Shown here piece after piece: positions 34,412-42,231 of a stretch of DNA of 64,000 nt; the first letter of the stretch is position 1; each line of letters opens with the position of its first letter. The stretch comes from Micromonospora sp. NBC_00389. Lineage in GTDB: Bacteria > Actinomycetota > Actinomycetes > Mycobacteriales > Micromonosporaceae. The position numbers were made by a program, and so were the translations under genes. The stretch covers positions 5,766,001 to 5,830,000 of the forward strand of contig NZ_CP107947.1 in the NCBI RefSeq assembly GCF_036059255.1, in the 5' to 3' direction. Below the pieces are notes generated by a model, which saw only the letters and a program-made list of their open reading frames with translations, was not told the origin of the DNA and did not search any database.

Positions 34412-35479
34412 TCAGTCTGCCGCGACCCGTGCCGCGAACAGCTGACGCACCCCCGGCTCGGCGCGCAGCAGCCCCAACGCCAGCTCCGCGTGCCCCGGCA
34501 CGTACCCGTTACCCACCAGCATCGTCACGTCCGCCGCCAGCCCCTCGGCGCCCAACGCCGCCGCGGAGAAGCTCGTCGCCATCGAGAAGAAGATCACCGT
34601 GCCGCCGTCGGCGGTGGCCAGCACCGCTCCGTGCTCGCAGCCCGGCACATCCACGCAGACCACGGTGACGTCCGCCGGGCTGCCCAGGGCGGTGGTCACC
34701 GCCGTGGACAGGGCCACCGGATCCCGGGCGTCGGCCAACGCCACCGCCGAAGCCAGGCCAGCGGCCGTCAGCGCGTCGCGCTCCGCCGCCACCGGCACCA
34801 CCCCGACGGTACGCGCGGCACCCGCCCGCCGCGCCGCGGCAAGCGACAGGGAGCCGCTCTTGCCCGCCCCGCCGATCACCGCGACGCGCACCGGCGTCGG
34901 GTCACCGGTCCGGCGACGATCCTCGACGTAGCGCGACACCACCCGCGCCGTCAGCGCGGGCGCCCCGCACACGTCCAGCACCGCCAGGGACAGCTGCGGG
35001 TCCTCGTCGTCGGGCAGCACCGCGGCGATGGAGCGGGCGAACAGAATCGCCCACCCGTCGCAGGGCACCTGCTCGCTACGCCCGTCCCAGCGCGCCAGCC
35101 CGTCGGTCACCACCAGCGGGGTCAGCGTCAGCGACACCAGGGTGGCGACCCGCTCCCCGGGCTTGAGGCCGAGCGGGGAGCGCCGGCCGGCCTCCTCGAC
35201 GACGCCGATCAACATCCCGCCGGAACCGGTCACCGGGTTCTGCATCTTCCCCCGGGTGGAGATGATCTCCAACACCTCGGCGCGGACCGCGTCACCGTCA
35301 CCGCCGTGCTTCTCCGACAACTGCCGGAAGCTCGCCGCGTCGAGGTTCAGCCGCTGTACCCGGATCCGCACCTCGTTCGGTGCGATCACGGCGGACGTGT
35401 CCAACCGCCAAGCCGCCTGCGGCAGCACCCCCGCCGGTTCCACGACGCGGTGCAGTCCCACCGGTGACGTCACGTCCAC
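34412..35479 (-). CDS. kdd: L-erythro-3,5-diaminohexanoate dehydrogenase
   Basis: A 355-residue NAD-dependent dehydrogenase of the Kdd family. It begins DVTSPVGLHRVVEPAGVLPQAAWRLD and contains LNLDAASFRQL, ISTRGKMQNPVTGSGGMLIGVV, the nucleotide-binding VAVIGGAGKSGSLSLAAARRAGA, and the late IFFSMATSFSAAALGAEG. It deaminates 3,5-diaminohexanoate to 3-keto-5-aminohexanoate, the third step of lysine fermentation. It is the first gene of the reverse-strand operon and divergent from kamA, with an AT-richer promoter region between them. Confidence 0.93.
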   Translation of the reverse strand: MDVTSPVGLHRVVEPAGVLPQAAWRLDTSAVIAPNEVRIRVQRLNLDAASFRQLSEKHGGDGDAVRAEVLEIISTRGKMQNPVTGSGGMLIGVVEEAGRRSPLGLKPGERVATLVSLTLTPLVVTDGLARWDGRSEQVPCDGWAILFARSIAAVLPDDEDPQLSLAVLDVCGAPALTARVVSRYVEDRRRTGDPTPVRVAVIGGAGKSGSLSLAAARRAGAARTVGVVPVAAERDALTAAGLASAVALADARDPVALSTAVTTALGSPADVTVVCVDVPGCEHGAVLATADGGTVIFFSMATSFSAAALGAEGLAADVTMLVGNGYVPGHAELALGLLRAEPGVRQLFAARVAAD

Positions 35480-35613
35480 CTCCCCTGCTCAGCCGTCCGA
35501 AGCCCCGGTCAAGGCTCGCGTAACGGGAAAACTTACGGCAGACTAATTTCTTCACCGAATATTTTCCAGTAGCCTTCGGGTTTCGTGATCAGCCGCAGCA
35601 CCGAGGAGGGGCC
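35480..35613. promoter_or_regulatory. Divergent promoter region between kdd and kamA
   Basis: 134 bases, with a markedly AT-richer core (about 35521-35570) in otherwise GC-rich DNA. GGAAAA (35526-35531) and TTTTCC (35562-35567) form widely spaced inverted arms. No cobalamin-riboswitch consensus is visible. A GAGGAGGGGCC ribosome binding site precedes the kamA GTG. The AT-rich core would suit an Lrp-type regulator, but this is a guess. Confidence 0.45.
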
Positions 35614-37020
35614 GTGACCCAGACCCAACCGGTTGAGACCATCCCTCAACCCCGTCACGCCCCGGTCGCCGTTCCGACCGCCGGGCAGCCATACGAATAC
35701 CACCGCCGCCCCCTGGTCGAACCCGACTGGACCCGCTTCCCGGGCTGGCGCCACGTCACCCGCGACCAGTGGGAATCCGCACAGTGGCAGCGCGTCAACT
35801 GCGTCAAGAACATCAAGCAGCTCCGCACCGTCTTCGGTGACCTCATCGACGAGAGCTTCTACGCCGACCTCGAGGCCGACCAGAAGGCCCTGGCCACCAT
35901 GTCGATGCTGGTGCCACCCCAGATGATCAACACGATGGTGCCGTTCGCGCCCCTCACCACCGAGGCGCTGCTCGCCGACCCCATCCGGCGCTACATGATC
36001 CCGGTCGCCTCCGACCGACGCACCGACTGGCCGTCACACCCCTACGCCAGCCGCGACTCCCTGCACGAGCACGACATGTGGGTCGCCGAAGGGCTCACCC
36101 ACCGCTACCCCACCAAGGTCCTCGCCGAACTGCTCTCCACCTGCCCCCAGTACTGCGGGCACTGCACCCGCATGGACCTGGTCGGCAACTCCACCCCCAC
36201 CGTCGACAAACTCAAGCTCACCCTCAAGCCCGTCGAGCGCTACGACGCCCACATCAGCTACCTCAAGGCCCACCCCGGCGTCCGTGACGTCGTCGTCTCC
36301 GGCGGCGACGTGGCCAACGTGCCCTGGCGCAACCTCGAGTCGTACCTCATGCGCCTGCTCGAACTGGACACGGTCCGCGACATCCGGCTCGCCACCAAGG
36401 CCCTGATGGGCCTGCCCCAGCACTGGCTGCAGCCCGACGTGGTCGAGGGCCTCGAACGCGTCGCCCGCACCGCCGCGCGGCGCGGCGTCAACCTCGCCAT
36501 CCACACCCACGTCAACCACGCCCAGTCGCTCACCCCGCTGGTCGCCCGCGCCGCCCAGACCGCCCTCGACGTCGGCGTCCGCGACGTCCGCAACCAGGGC
36601 GTGCTCATGCGCGGCGTCAACGCCACCACCCCCGAGCTGCTCGACCTCTGCTTCGCGCTCCAAGGCGAGGCCGGGATCCTGCCGTACTACTTCTACATGT
36701 GCGACATGATCCCCAACGCCGAGCACTGGCGCGTCCCGGTCTGGCACGCCCAGCAGCTCCAGCACGACATCATGGGCTACCTGCCCGGCTACGCCACCCC
36801 GCGGATCGTCTGCGACGTCCCCTTCGTCGGCAAGCGCTGGGTGCACATGCTCACCGACTACGACCGCGACCGCGGCATCTCCTACTGGACGAAGAACTAC
36901 CGCACCTCCATCGAGTCCGCCGACCTGGAGGCGCTCAACAAGCGCTACGCCTACTACGACCCGATCGACACGCTGCCCGACAGCGGGCAGCAGTGGTGGG
37001 CCGACCACCGCGACGACTGA
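35614..37020 (+). CDS. kamA: Lysine 2,3-aminomutase (radical SAM, PLP)
   Basis: A 468-residue radical SAM enzyme starting at GTG 35614 with a strong ribosome binding site. The [4Fe-4S] motif CxxxCxxC is C177-P-Q-Y-C181-G-H-C184 in LLSTCPQYCGHCTRMDLVG. Other family blocks are DVVVSGGDVANVP and VNLAIHTHVNHAQSLTPLVA. It converts L-lysine to L-beta-lysine, supplying KamDE encoded by the divergent operon. It is somewhat longer than clostridial KamA at the N-terminus. A strong stem-loop follows. It could alternatively feed beta-lysine to secondary metabolism, but the adjacent kamDE, kdd and kal favour catabolism. Confidence 0.93.
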   Translation: MTQTQPVETIPQPRHAPVAVPTAGQPYEYHRRPLVEPDWTRFPGWRHVTRDQWESAQWQRVNCVKNIKQLRTVFGDLIDESFYADLEADQKALATMSMLVPPQMINTMVPFAPLTTEALLADPIRRYMIPVASDRRTDWPSHPYASRDSLHEHDMWVAEGLTHRYPTKVLAELLSTCPQYCGHCTRMDLVGNSTPTVDKLKLTLKPVERYDAHISYLKAHPGVRDVVVSGGDVANVPWRNLESYLMRLLELDTVRDIRLATKALMGLPQHWLQPDVVEGLERVARTAARRGVNLAIHTHVNHAQSLTPLVARAAQTALDVGVRDVRNQGVLMRGVNATTPELLDLCFALQGEAGILPYYFYMCDMIPNAEHWRVPVWHAQQLQHDIMGYLPGYATPRIVCDVPFVGKRWVHMLTDYDRDRGISYWTKNYRTSIESADLEALNKRYAYYDPIDTLPDSGQQWWADHRDD

Positions 37021-37030
37021 CCACCAGCAC

Positions 37031-37062
37031 GACGCCCCCGGGATCACCTTCCCGGGGGCGTC
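37031..37062 (+). terminator. Terminator of kamA
   Basis: A perfect 12-bp stem GACGCCCCCGGG (37031-37042) with its complement at 37051-37062 and an 8-base loop, ten bases after the kamA stop. Confidence 0.85.
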
Positions 37063-37099
37063 ACCCGTTGCGGTGCTGGTGTGACCGGTGCCGGGCCGG

Positions 37100-38008
37100 T
37101 CAGCCGGCGGCCAACACCTCGGACAGCGCCGCCGGGACCAGGCCACGCTCACGCAGCCCGGCCAGGATGCGCGGCAGCGCCTCGTCGGTCATCCGGGCGT
37201 TCGCCTCGGTCACATGCATGATCACGACCGACCCGGGGCGTACGTTGTCCAGCACCGCCCGCACGATCGGCTCCCAGGCGGTGGCGAAGGGATCCCCACT
37301 GACCACGTCCCCGTCGACCACCGTCACGCCGAGCGGTGCGAGTGCCGCCAGCGCCGCCGCGTCGTGGCAGAGCCCCGGAAAGCGGAAGTACCGGGTCTGC
37401 CGACCTCCGTACGGTTCGATCACCTCGAAGGTCTTCGCCGCGTCGCCGGTCATGCCCTTCGGGGGCACGCGAGGCAGGTCGTAGCAGTTGCCGGTGTACG
37501 CCGCGTGCCCGTAGGTGTGGTTGGCCAGTTCGAAGCGCGGGTTGTCGGCGATCCGCCGGGTGAGGTCCGGATACCGCTCCACCCACTTGCCGGTCAGGAA
37601 GAAGGTGGCCGGAACCTGCTCCCGCTCCAGCAGGTCGAGGATGCGCAGGTTTGCATAGGACTTCACCCGCCCGGTACGCAGGTTCTGCAGCATCGCGTCG
37701 GTCATGTCCGCGTCGAACGTCAGCGCCACCCGGTTGCCGCTGCGGGGTCCGTGATCCACCACCGGCGGCCGGGTCCCCACCCGCGTCGCTCCAGGGACGG
37801 TGGCCGCCGGTCGGCGCTCCTGCCCAGTGGCGCTGACCGACGGCGCTGCCGAGGCGGTGGGTTGGACGAACGATCCGCCGACGGTCGATGTGGACGGCGC
37901 TGGTGCCGTGGACAGCGCGATCGCGGACGCCGCGGTGCCGACAATGGCCGCCGCGACCAGTACGCCGAGCAGCGGGCGCAGCCGAGGTCGGATCACGACG
38001 GTGATCAT
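37100..38008 (-). CDS. Secreted polysaccharide deacetylase (NodB family)
   Basis: A 302-residue exported protein with a signal anchor (LLGVLVAAAIVGTAASAIALS) and a Ser/Thr/Pro linker to about residue 90. The NodB domain follows. Its metal-binding motif is TFDADMT in place of the usual TFDDG; HTYGH gives the HxxxH ligands and YFRFPG is motif 3. It would remove acetyl groups from chitin oligomers or cell-wall GlcNAc outside the membrane. The Asp-Ala-Asp variant is known in some actinobacterial members, so activity is plausible but not certain. It converges on kamA with a terminator between them. Confidence 0.88.
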   Translation of the reverse strand: MITVVIRPRLRPLLGVLVAAAIVGTAASAIALSTAPAPSTSTVGGSFVQPTASAAPSVSATGQERRPAATVPGATRVGTRPPVVDHGPRSGNRVALTFDADMTDAMLQNLRTGRVKSYANLRILDLLEREQVPATFFLTGKWVERYPDLTRRIADNPRFELANHTYGHAAYTGNCYDLPRVPPKGMTGDAAKTFEVIEPYGGRQTRYFRFPGLCHDAAALAALAPLGVTVVDGDVVSGDPFATAWEPIVRAVLDNVRPGSVVIMHVTEANARMTDEALPRILAGLRERGLVPAALSEVLAAG

Positions 38009-38143
38009 CCCAGACGCGAAGGCCGCTCACTGTCCCCGCCGCGGGGGGCGTACATGACGACGGCGACGCCGATCTCCGCCAGCGCGAACAACACCAGGGA
38101 AACGGAGCACGGTCACCCCGCGGCCCTAGGCGCGGCACACGAC

Positions 38144-38175
38144 GGGTCCCCGGGCGATGCTGCGCCCGGGGACCC
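38144..38175 (-). terminator. Terminator of the csbD-like gene
   Basis: A perfect 13-bp stem GGGTCCCCGGGCG (38144-38156) with 38163-38175 and a 6-base loop, just past the stop of the CsbD gene on the reverse strand. Confidence 0.8.
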
Positions 38176-38190
38176 GCGGACCCGTTCAGG

Positions 38191-38385
38191 TCACTTCTTG
38201 AAGGCGTCCTTCACGTTGCTGCCCGCCTCCTTGACGTTCTGACCGGCCTGCTTGGCGCGCGCGTCACTCTGCTGGCTGGCGCCCTCGCCACGCATCCGCT
38301 CGTTGTCTGTCACATCGCCGATCCGCTCCTTTGCGGCACCGGCCACCTGCTCGACCTTGTTACGTGCCTTCTCGGTGAAGCTCAT
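38191..38385 (-). CDS. CsbD family stress protein
   Basis: A 64-residue hydrophilic, helical, Lys/Ala/Glu-rich protein: MSFTEKARNKVEQVAGAAKERIGDVTDNERM at the start and KEAGSNVKDAFKK at the end, matching the CsbD domain (general stress proteins under sigma-B-like control in other bacteria). The open frame extends upstream to 38508, but ATG 38385 has GGAGGAGG seven bases before it and is the standard start. Followed by its own terminator, so it is monocistronic. Molecular role unknown. Confidence 0.9.
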   Translation of the reverse strand: MSFTEKARNKVEQVAGAAKERIGDVTDNERMRGEGASQQSDARAKQAGQNVKEAGSNVKDAFKK

Positions 38386-38579
38386 CGCGCCTCCTCCGTC
38401 TGGCGACTGTTCCGGATCGCTTGCCCGCTCTGCCGGTGCCGAAACCGGCGGTGCCGGTCGGCACACCCTGTAAGGCATCCTAGGAAGATAGGTGGGGTTT
38501 TTGACCAAGCCTGACCGGATAGGGACGCGGCATCGGTGGCCACCGGGTGCCGCCCTGCCAGCGGTGGTTAACTGGCCGC

Positions 38580-39191
38580 ATGGGAGAGCTCCTGCTGATC
38601 CGGCACGGCGAGACCACCTGGAGCGCCACCCGGCGGCACACCTCGTACACCGATCTGGAGCTGACCCCCGACGGCGAGCGGCAGGCCCGCACCCTCGCCG
38701 CGTTCCTGGCCGGCCGGCGGTTCGTGACCGTGCTGGCCAGCCCTCGCTCCCGGGCGCTGCGCACCGCGCAGCTGGCCGGGCTCACCGTCGACGCCGTCGA
38801 CGAGAACCTCAGCGAGTGGAACTACGGCGAGTACGAGGGACGCACCACCGTCGACATCCACGAGGACCACCCGCACTGGAACATCTGGACCGACGGCTGT
38901 CCCGGTGGGGAGTCACCCGCGCAGGTGGGCGCCCGGCTGGACCGGGTGCTGGCCCGAGTCACCCCGCTGCTCGACCGGGGCACCGTGGCGCTGGTCGGCC
39001 ACGCGCACAGCCTGCGGGTGCTCGGCGCCCGCTGGATCGGCCTGCCCCCGTCCGCTGGCGGCCTGCTGCGGCTGGACACCGCCACGGTCAGCGCGCTCGG
39101 TCACGAGCACGGGCGGCGTGTCATCCTGCGGTGGAACCAGCCGGCTCCTCCGGCACCCGGGACCGCGACCGACTCGGTGCCCCGGCACTGA
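38580..39191 (+). CDS. Histidine phosphatase family protein
   Basis: A 203-residue phosphatase of the phosphoglycerate mutase/acid phosphatase superfamily. The catalytic RHGE motif is at the very start (LLLIRHGETTWSATRRHTSYTDLELTPDGERQA). The second histidine is in TVALVGHAHSLRVLGARWIGL and the acid/base Glu is in NLSEWNYGEYEG. ATG 38580 is the natural start just before the motif. Its last 71 bases overlap the 3' end of the opposite-strand Lrp gene. The substrate may be a phosphosugar or nucleotide; it cannot be assigned. Confidence 0.9.
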   Translation: MGELLLIRHGETTWSATRRHTSYTDLELTPDGERQARTLAAFLAGRRFVTVLASPRSRALRTAQLAGLTVDAVDENLSEWNYGEYEGRTTVDIHEDHPHWNIWTDGCPGGESPAQVGARLDRVLARVTPLLDRGTVALVGHAHSLRVLGARWIGLPPSAGGLLRLDTATVSALGHEHGRRVILRWNQPAPPAPGTATDSVPRH

Positions 39192-39627
39192 TCTTCGGCG
39201 GCCGGTTCTCGTACGGGGTGGACAGCACGACCGTGGTCCGGGTGGTCACGTTCGCCGAGGTGCGGATCTCCTGGAGCACCCGCTCCAGGTCGGTCGGGCT
39301 GGCCACCCGCACCAGCAGCATGTAGAAGTCCTCCCCCGCCACCGAGTAGCAGGAGTCGATCTCGGGCAGGTGAGCCAGTCGCTCGGGCGCGTCGTCCGGC
39401 TGCGACGGGTCGAACGGCCGGATCGCCACGAACGCGGTCAGCGGCAGGTCCAGCGCCTCGAAGGAGACCCGGGCGGCGTACCCCTTGATCACCCCGCGCT
39501 GCTCCAGCCGGCGCACCCGCTGGTGCACGGCGGACACCGACAGACCCACCTTCTCGGCCAGGTCGGTGTACGACAGCCGGCCGTCATCGGTCAGTGCCGC
39601 GACGATGGCGCGGTCGATCTCCTCCAC
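39121..39627 (-). CDS. Lrp/AsnC-family transcriptional regulator
   Basis: A 168-residue regulator. The N-terminal helix-turn-helix reads DRAIVAALTDDGRLSYTDLAEKVGLSVSAVHQRVRRLEQRGVIKGYAARV, followed by the RAM ligand domain (LTAFVAIRPFDPSQPDDAPERLAHLPEIDSCYSVAGEDFYMLLVRVAS, with the conserved GxxDxxx variant GEDF). GTG 39627 is the usual start immediately before the HTH. The C-terminal tail, rich in Pro/Arg/Ser, is encoded opposite the phosphatase 3' end. Lrp proteins bind amino acids; a link to the nearby lysine genes or the acyl-CoA dehydrogenase is possible but unproven. Confidence 0.9.
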   Translation of the reverse strand: MEEIDRAIVAALTDDGRLSYTDLAEKVGLSVSAVHQRVRRLEQRGVIKGYAARVSFEALDLPLTAFVAIRPFDPSQPDDAPERLAHLPEIDSCYSVAGEDFYMLLVRVASPTDLERVLQEIRTSANVTTRTTVVLSTPYENRPPKISAGAPSRSRSRVPEEPAGSTAG

Positions 39628-39742
39628 GGCGAGCAACCTACCGGGAAAAACGCCCGACGGCGACGACGCTTCCACCGCACCGCGCCGACGGCGGCTGCGA
39701 TGGACCCACCGCAGCCGCCCCGCCACGTACCGTCGACCGCGC

Positions 39743-40885
39743 TCAGCCCCGCGCCAGCGCGCGGGAGATCACCAGTCGCTGGATCTGGTTGGTGCCCTCC
39801 ACGATCTGCAGCACCTTGGCCTCACGCATGTACCGCTCCACCGGGTGGTCTGCCACGTAGCCGGCGCCGCCGAGCACCTGCACCGCGTCGGTGGTCACCC
39901 GCATCGCCATGTCGGTGGCGAAGAGCTTCGCCTTGGCCGCCTCGATCGAGTACGGCCGCCCGGCGTCGCGCAGCCGGGCCGCCGCGAGGGTCAGCGCGCG
40001 GGCGGCGGAGATCTGGGTGGCCGCGTCGGCGAGGGTGAAGCCCAGCCCCTGGAAGTCGATGATGGCCCGGCCGAACTGCTGCCGCTCCCGGGCGTAGCCA
40101 ACCGCGTAGTCCAGCGCTGCCTGGGCCAGCCCGACCGCGCAGGCCGCGATGCCCAGCCGGCCGGAGTCCAGTGCGGACATCGCGATGGTGAAGCCCGCTC
40201 CCTCGCCGCCGATCAGCCGTTCGGCCGGCACGCGCGCCTCGTCGAACGCGATCTGTGCCACCGGCGAGGAGCGCAGCCCCATGGTCCGCTCCGCCGCCTG
40301 CGGGGTGACGCCAGCGGTGCCAGCGTCGGCGAGCAGGCAGGAGATGCCCTTCGGGCCCGGCCCGCCGGTGCGGCAGAAGATGTTGTAGAAGTCGGCGACC
40401 CGGGCGTGGGTGATCCACGCCTTGGTGCCGGAGACGAGGTACGCGTCGCCGTCGCGGACCGCCCGGGTGCTCAGCGCCGCGGCGTCGGAGCCGCCCTGCG
40501 GCTCGGAGAGGCAGTACGCGCCGAGCAGCTCGCCGCCGAGCATGTCCGGCAGCAGCTTGCGCTGCTCATCAGTGCCGAACGCGGCCACCGGATAGCAGGA
40601 CAGGGTGTGCACGCTGACCGCCTCGGCGACGGCGAGCCAGCGGCTGGCCAGGATCTCCAGCACCTGCAGGTACACCTCGTACGGCTGGGCCGCACCGCCG
40701 TGCTCCTCCGGGTACGGCAGGCCGAGCAGGCCAGCCCGGCCGAGGGTGCGCAGCACGTCGCGGGGGAACTCGGCGCGCTCCTCGAAGCCGGCGGCTTTCG
40801 GTGCGAGCTCGCGGTCGGCGAGCTCGGTGGCGAGGTCCAGCAGATCGTGGGCCTCGTCGGTGGGGAGGATCCGGTCGACAGTCAT
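39743..40885 (-). CDS. Acyl-CoA dehydrogenase
   Basis: A 380-residue FAD enzyme with the full acyl-CoA dehydrogenase architecture. Signatures are GAYCLSEPQGGSDAAALSTRAVRDGDAYLVSGTKAWITHA and, near the C-terminus, the FAD-binding QVLGGAGYVADHPVERYMREAKVLQIVEGTNQIQRLVI, which contains the usual catalytic Glu (EGTNQ). The start ATG 40885 overlaps the stop of the upstream M24 peptidase gene (ATGA). It oxidises a short or branched acyl-CoA to the enoyl-CoA; chain specificity is not visible. No electron transfer flavoprotein genes are nearby. Confidence 0.94.
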   Translation of the reverse strand: MTVDRILPTDEAHDLLDLATELADRELAPKAAGFEERAEFPRDVLRTLGRAGLLGLPYPEEHGGAAQPYEVYLQVLEILASRWLAVAEAVSVHTLSCYPVAAFGTDEQRKLLPDMLGGELLGAYCLSEPQGGSDAAALSTRAVRDGDAYLVSGTKAWITHARVADFYNIFCRTGGPGPKGISCLLADAGTAGVTPQAAERTMGLRSSPVAQIAFDEARVPAERLIGGEGAGFTIAMSALDSGRLGIAACAVGLAQAALDYAVGYARERQQFGRAIIDFQGLGFTLADAATQISAARALTLAAARLRDAGRPYSIEAAKAKLFATDMAMRVTTDAVQVLGGAGYVADHPVERYMREAKVLQIVEGTNQIQRLVISRALARG

Positions 40886-41997
40886 AGTGCGATGAGCTCC
40901 GTGGGGGTGGTGTTGAGCCGTTGCACGCCGTCCGTGGTGCAGACGACGATGTCCTCGATGCGGGCGCCGTGCCGGCCCGCCAGGTAGATGCCCGGTTCGA
41001 TGGAGAACGCCATCCCGGGTTCCAGCGGCCGGTCGTTGCCGGCCACGAGGTAGGGCTCCTCGTGACCGTCCAGGCCGATGCCGTGGCCGGTGCGGTGCAG
41101 GAACGCGGGGCCGTAGCCGGCGGCGGTGATCGGCTCCCGGGCGGCGGCGTCGGCCGCCGCGCCGGTGATCCCCGGCCGCACGGCCGCCACCGCGGCGCGC
41201 TGGGCGTCGTGCAGCACCGCGTAGTAGTCCACGAACTCGGCCGGTGCCGGCCCGCCGGCGACGTAGGTGCGGGTGCAGTCCGAACGGTAGCCCGACGGCA
41301 TGGTGCCGCCGATGTCCACGACCACCGGCTCGCCGGCGCCGATCGGCCGGTCCGAGGTGCCGTGGTGCGGGCTGGCCCCGTTCGGCCCGGCCGCCACGAT
41401 GACGAAGTCGACGGTGACGTGCCCGGCGGCCCGGATCGCCGCGGCGATGTCGCTGGCCACCTCGGCCTCGGTACGCCCGGGGCGCAGCCACTCCCCCATC
41501 CGCAGGTGCACCTCGTCGATCGCCGCGCCGGCCTCGGCGAGCGCCGCGATCTCCGCGGGGGATTTGCGGATCCGCAGCTCGCGCAGCACCTCGCCGGCCA
41601 GCCGCTGGGCGGCGGTGGGCAACGCGGCGCGCAGCGCGAGGACCTGCTCGGCCCACATCCGGTCGGCCAGCCCGACCGCCGCGAGCGGCCCGTCGAGGGC
41701 GGCGACGACCAGGGGGTACGGGTCGGTGCCGTCGGCGTGGTCGACGATGCGTACCCCGGTGGCGGGCGCCGGGGACGCCTCGGCGGCCGGGCGCTCCAGG
41801 GTCGGCACGATCAGGGTCGGCTCGCCCTCGGCGGGCAGCACCAGGCAGGTCAGCCGCTCCCCCTCGTGGGCGTCGTACCCGGTCAGGTAGCGCAGGTCGG
41901 AGCCGGGGGTGAGCAGCAGGGCGTCCAGGCCGGCGGCGGCGGTGGCGCGCTGCGCGGCGGTCAGCCGGTCCGGCGGGTACAGCTCGTCGATTCCCAC
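40882..41997 (-). CDS. M24-family metallopeptidase (Xaa-Pro dipeptidase type)
   Basis: A 371-residue protein. An N-terminal creatinase-like domain (residues about 1-135) precedes the pita-bread catalytic domain. The five metal ligands are visible: Asp in VVVDIGGTM, Asp in SDCTRTYVAG, His in FLHRTGHGIGLDGHEEP, Glu in FSIEPGIYL, and Glu in RIEDIVVCT. It cleaves N-terminal residues before proline or acts on related dipeptides. It is the first gene of a two-gene operon with the acyl-CoA dehydrogenase (4-nt overlap), a pairing with no obvious pathway. Confidence 0.92.
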   Translation of the reverse strand: MGIDELYPPDRLTAAQRATAAAGLDALLLTPGSDLRYLTGYDAHEGERLTCLVLPAEGEPTLIVPTLERPAAEASPAPATGVRIVDHADGTDPYPLVVAALDGPLAAVGLADRMWAEQVLALRAALPTAAQRLAGEVLRELRIRKSPAEIAALAEAGAAIDEVHLRMGEWLRPGRTEAEVASDIAAAIRAAGHVTVDFVIVAAGPNGASPHHGTSDRPIGAGEPVVVDIGGTMPSGYRSDCTRTYVAGGPAPAEFVDYYAVLHDAQRAAVAAVRPGITGAAADAAAREPITAAGYGPAFLHRTGHGIGLDGHEEPYLVAGNDRPLEPGMAFSIEPGIYLAGRHGARIEDIVVCTTDGVQRLNTTPTELIAL

Positions 41998-42097
41998 GCG
42001 GCCAGCTTAACGGTCGTTTGGGGATACCCGGGGGTAGGCGCTTGGCCGCGTCCCGTACATCTCGGCCGCCGAAAACCCGGAAATTCACCGACGTTGA

Positions 42098-42127
42098 TTG
42101 ACGCGGACAGTTAACACTCTTTAAGAT
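42098..42127 (+). promoter_or_regulatory. Candidate promoter of the chitinase gene
   Basis: TTGACG at 42098-42103 and TAAGAT at 42122-42127 with 18 bases between them, about 105 bases before the chitinase start, in a locally AT-richer stretch. I saw no TGGTCTAGACCA-type DasR site. Confidence 0.5.
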
Positions 42128-42231
42128 TTGGCTGCCTCGAGGCCACCCGTCCCTGCGTACCGCAACCTCACCCCCGCCCGCGACGACCCTGCGCGGGCGG
42201 CTGTCGTCCCCCGCCCACGGGAAGGCCCCCG

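Noticed and set aside
35480..35613. A cobalamin riboswitch in front of the B12-dependent kam genes
   Set aside because: The gap is short and I could not find the conserved B12-box or the expected junction; it looks like an ordinary divergent promoter.
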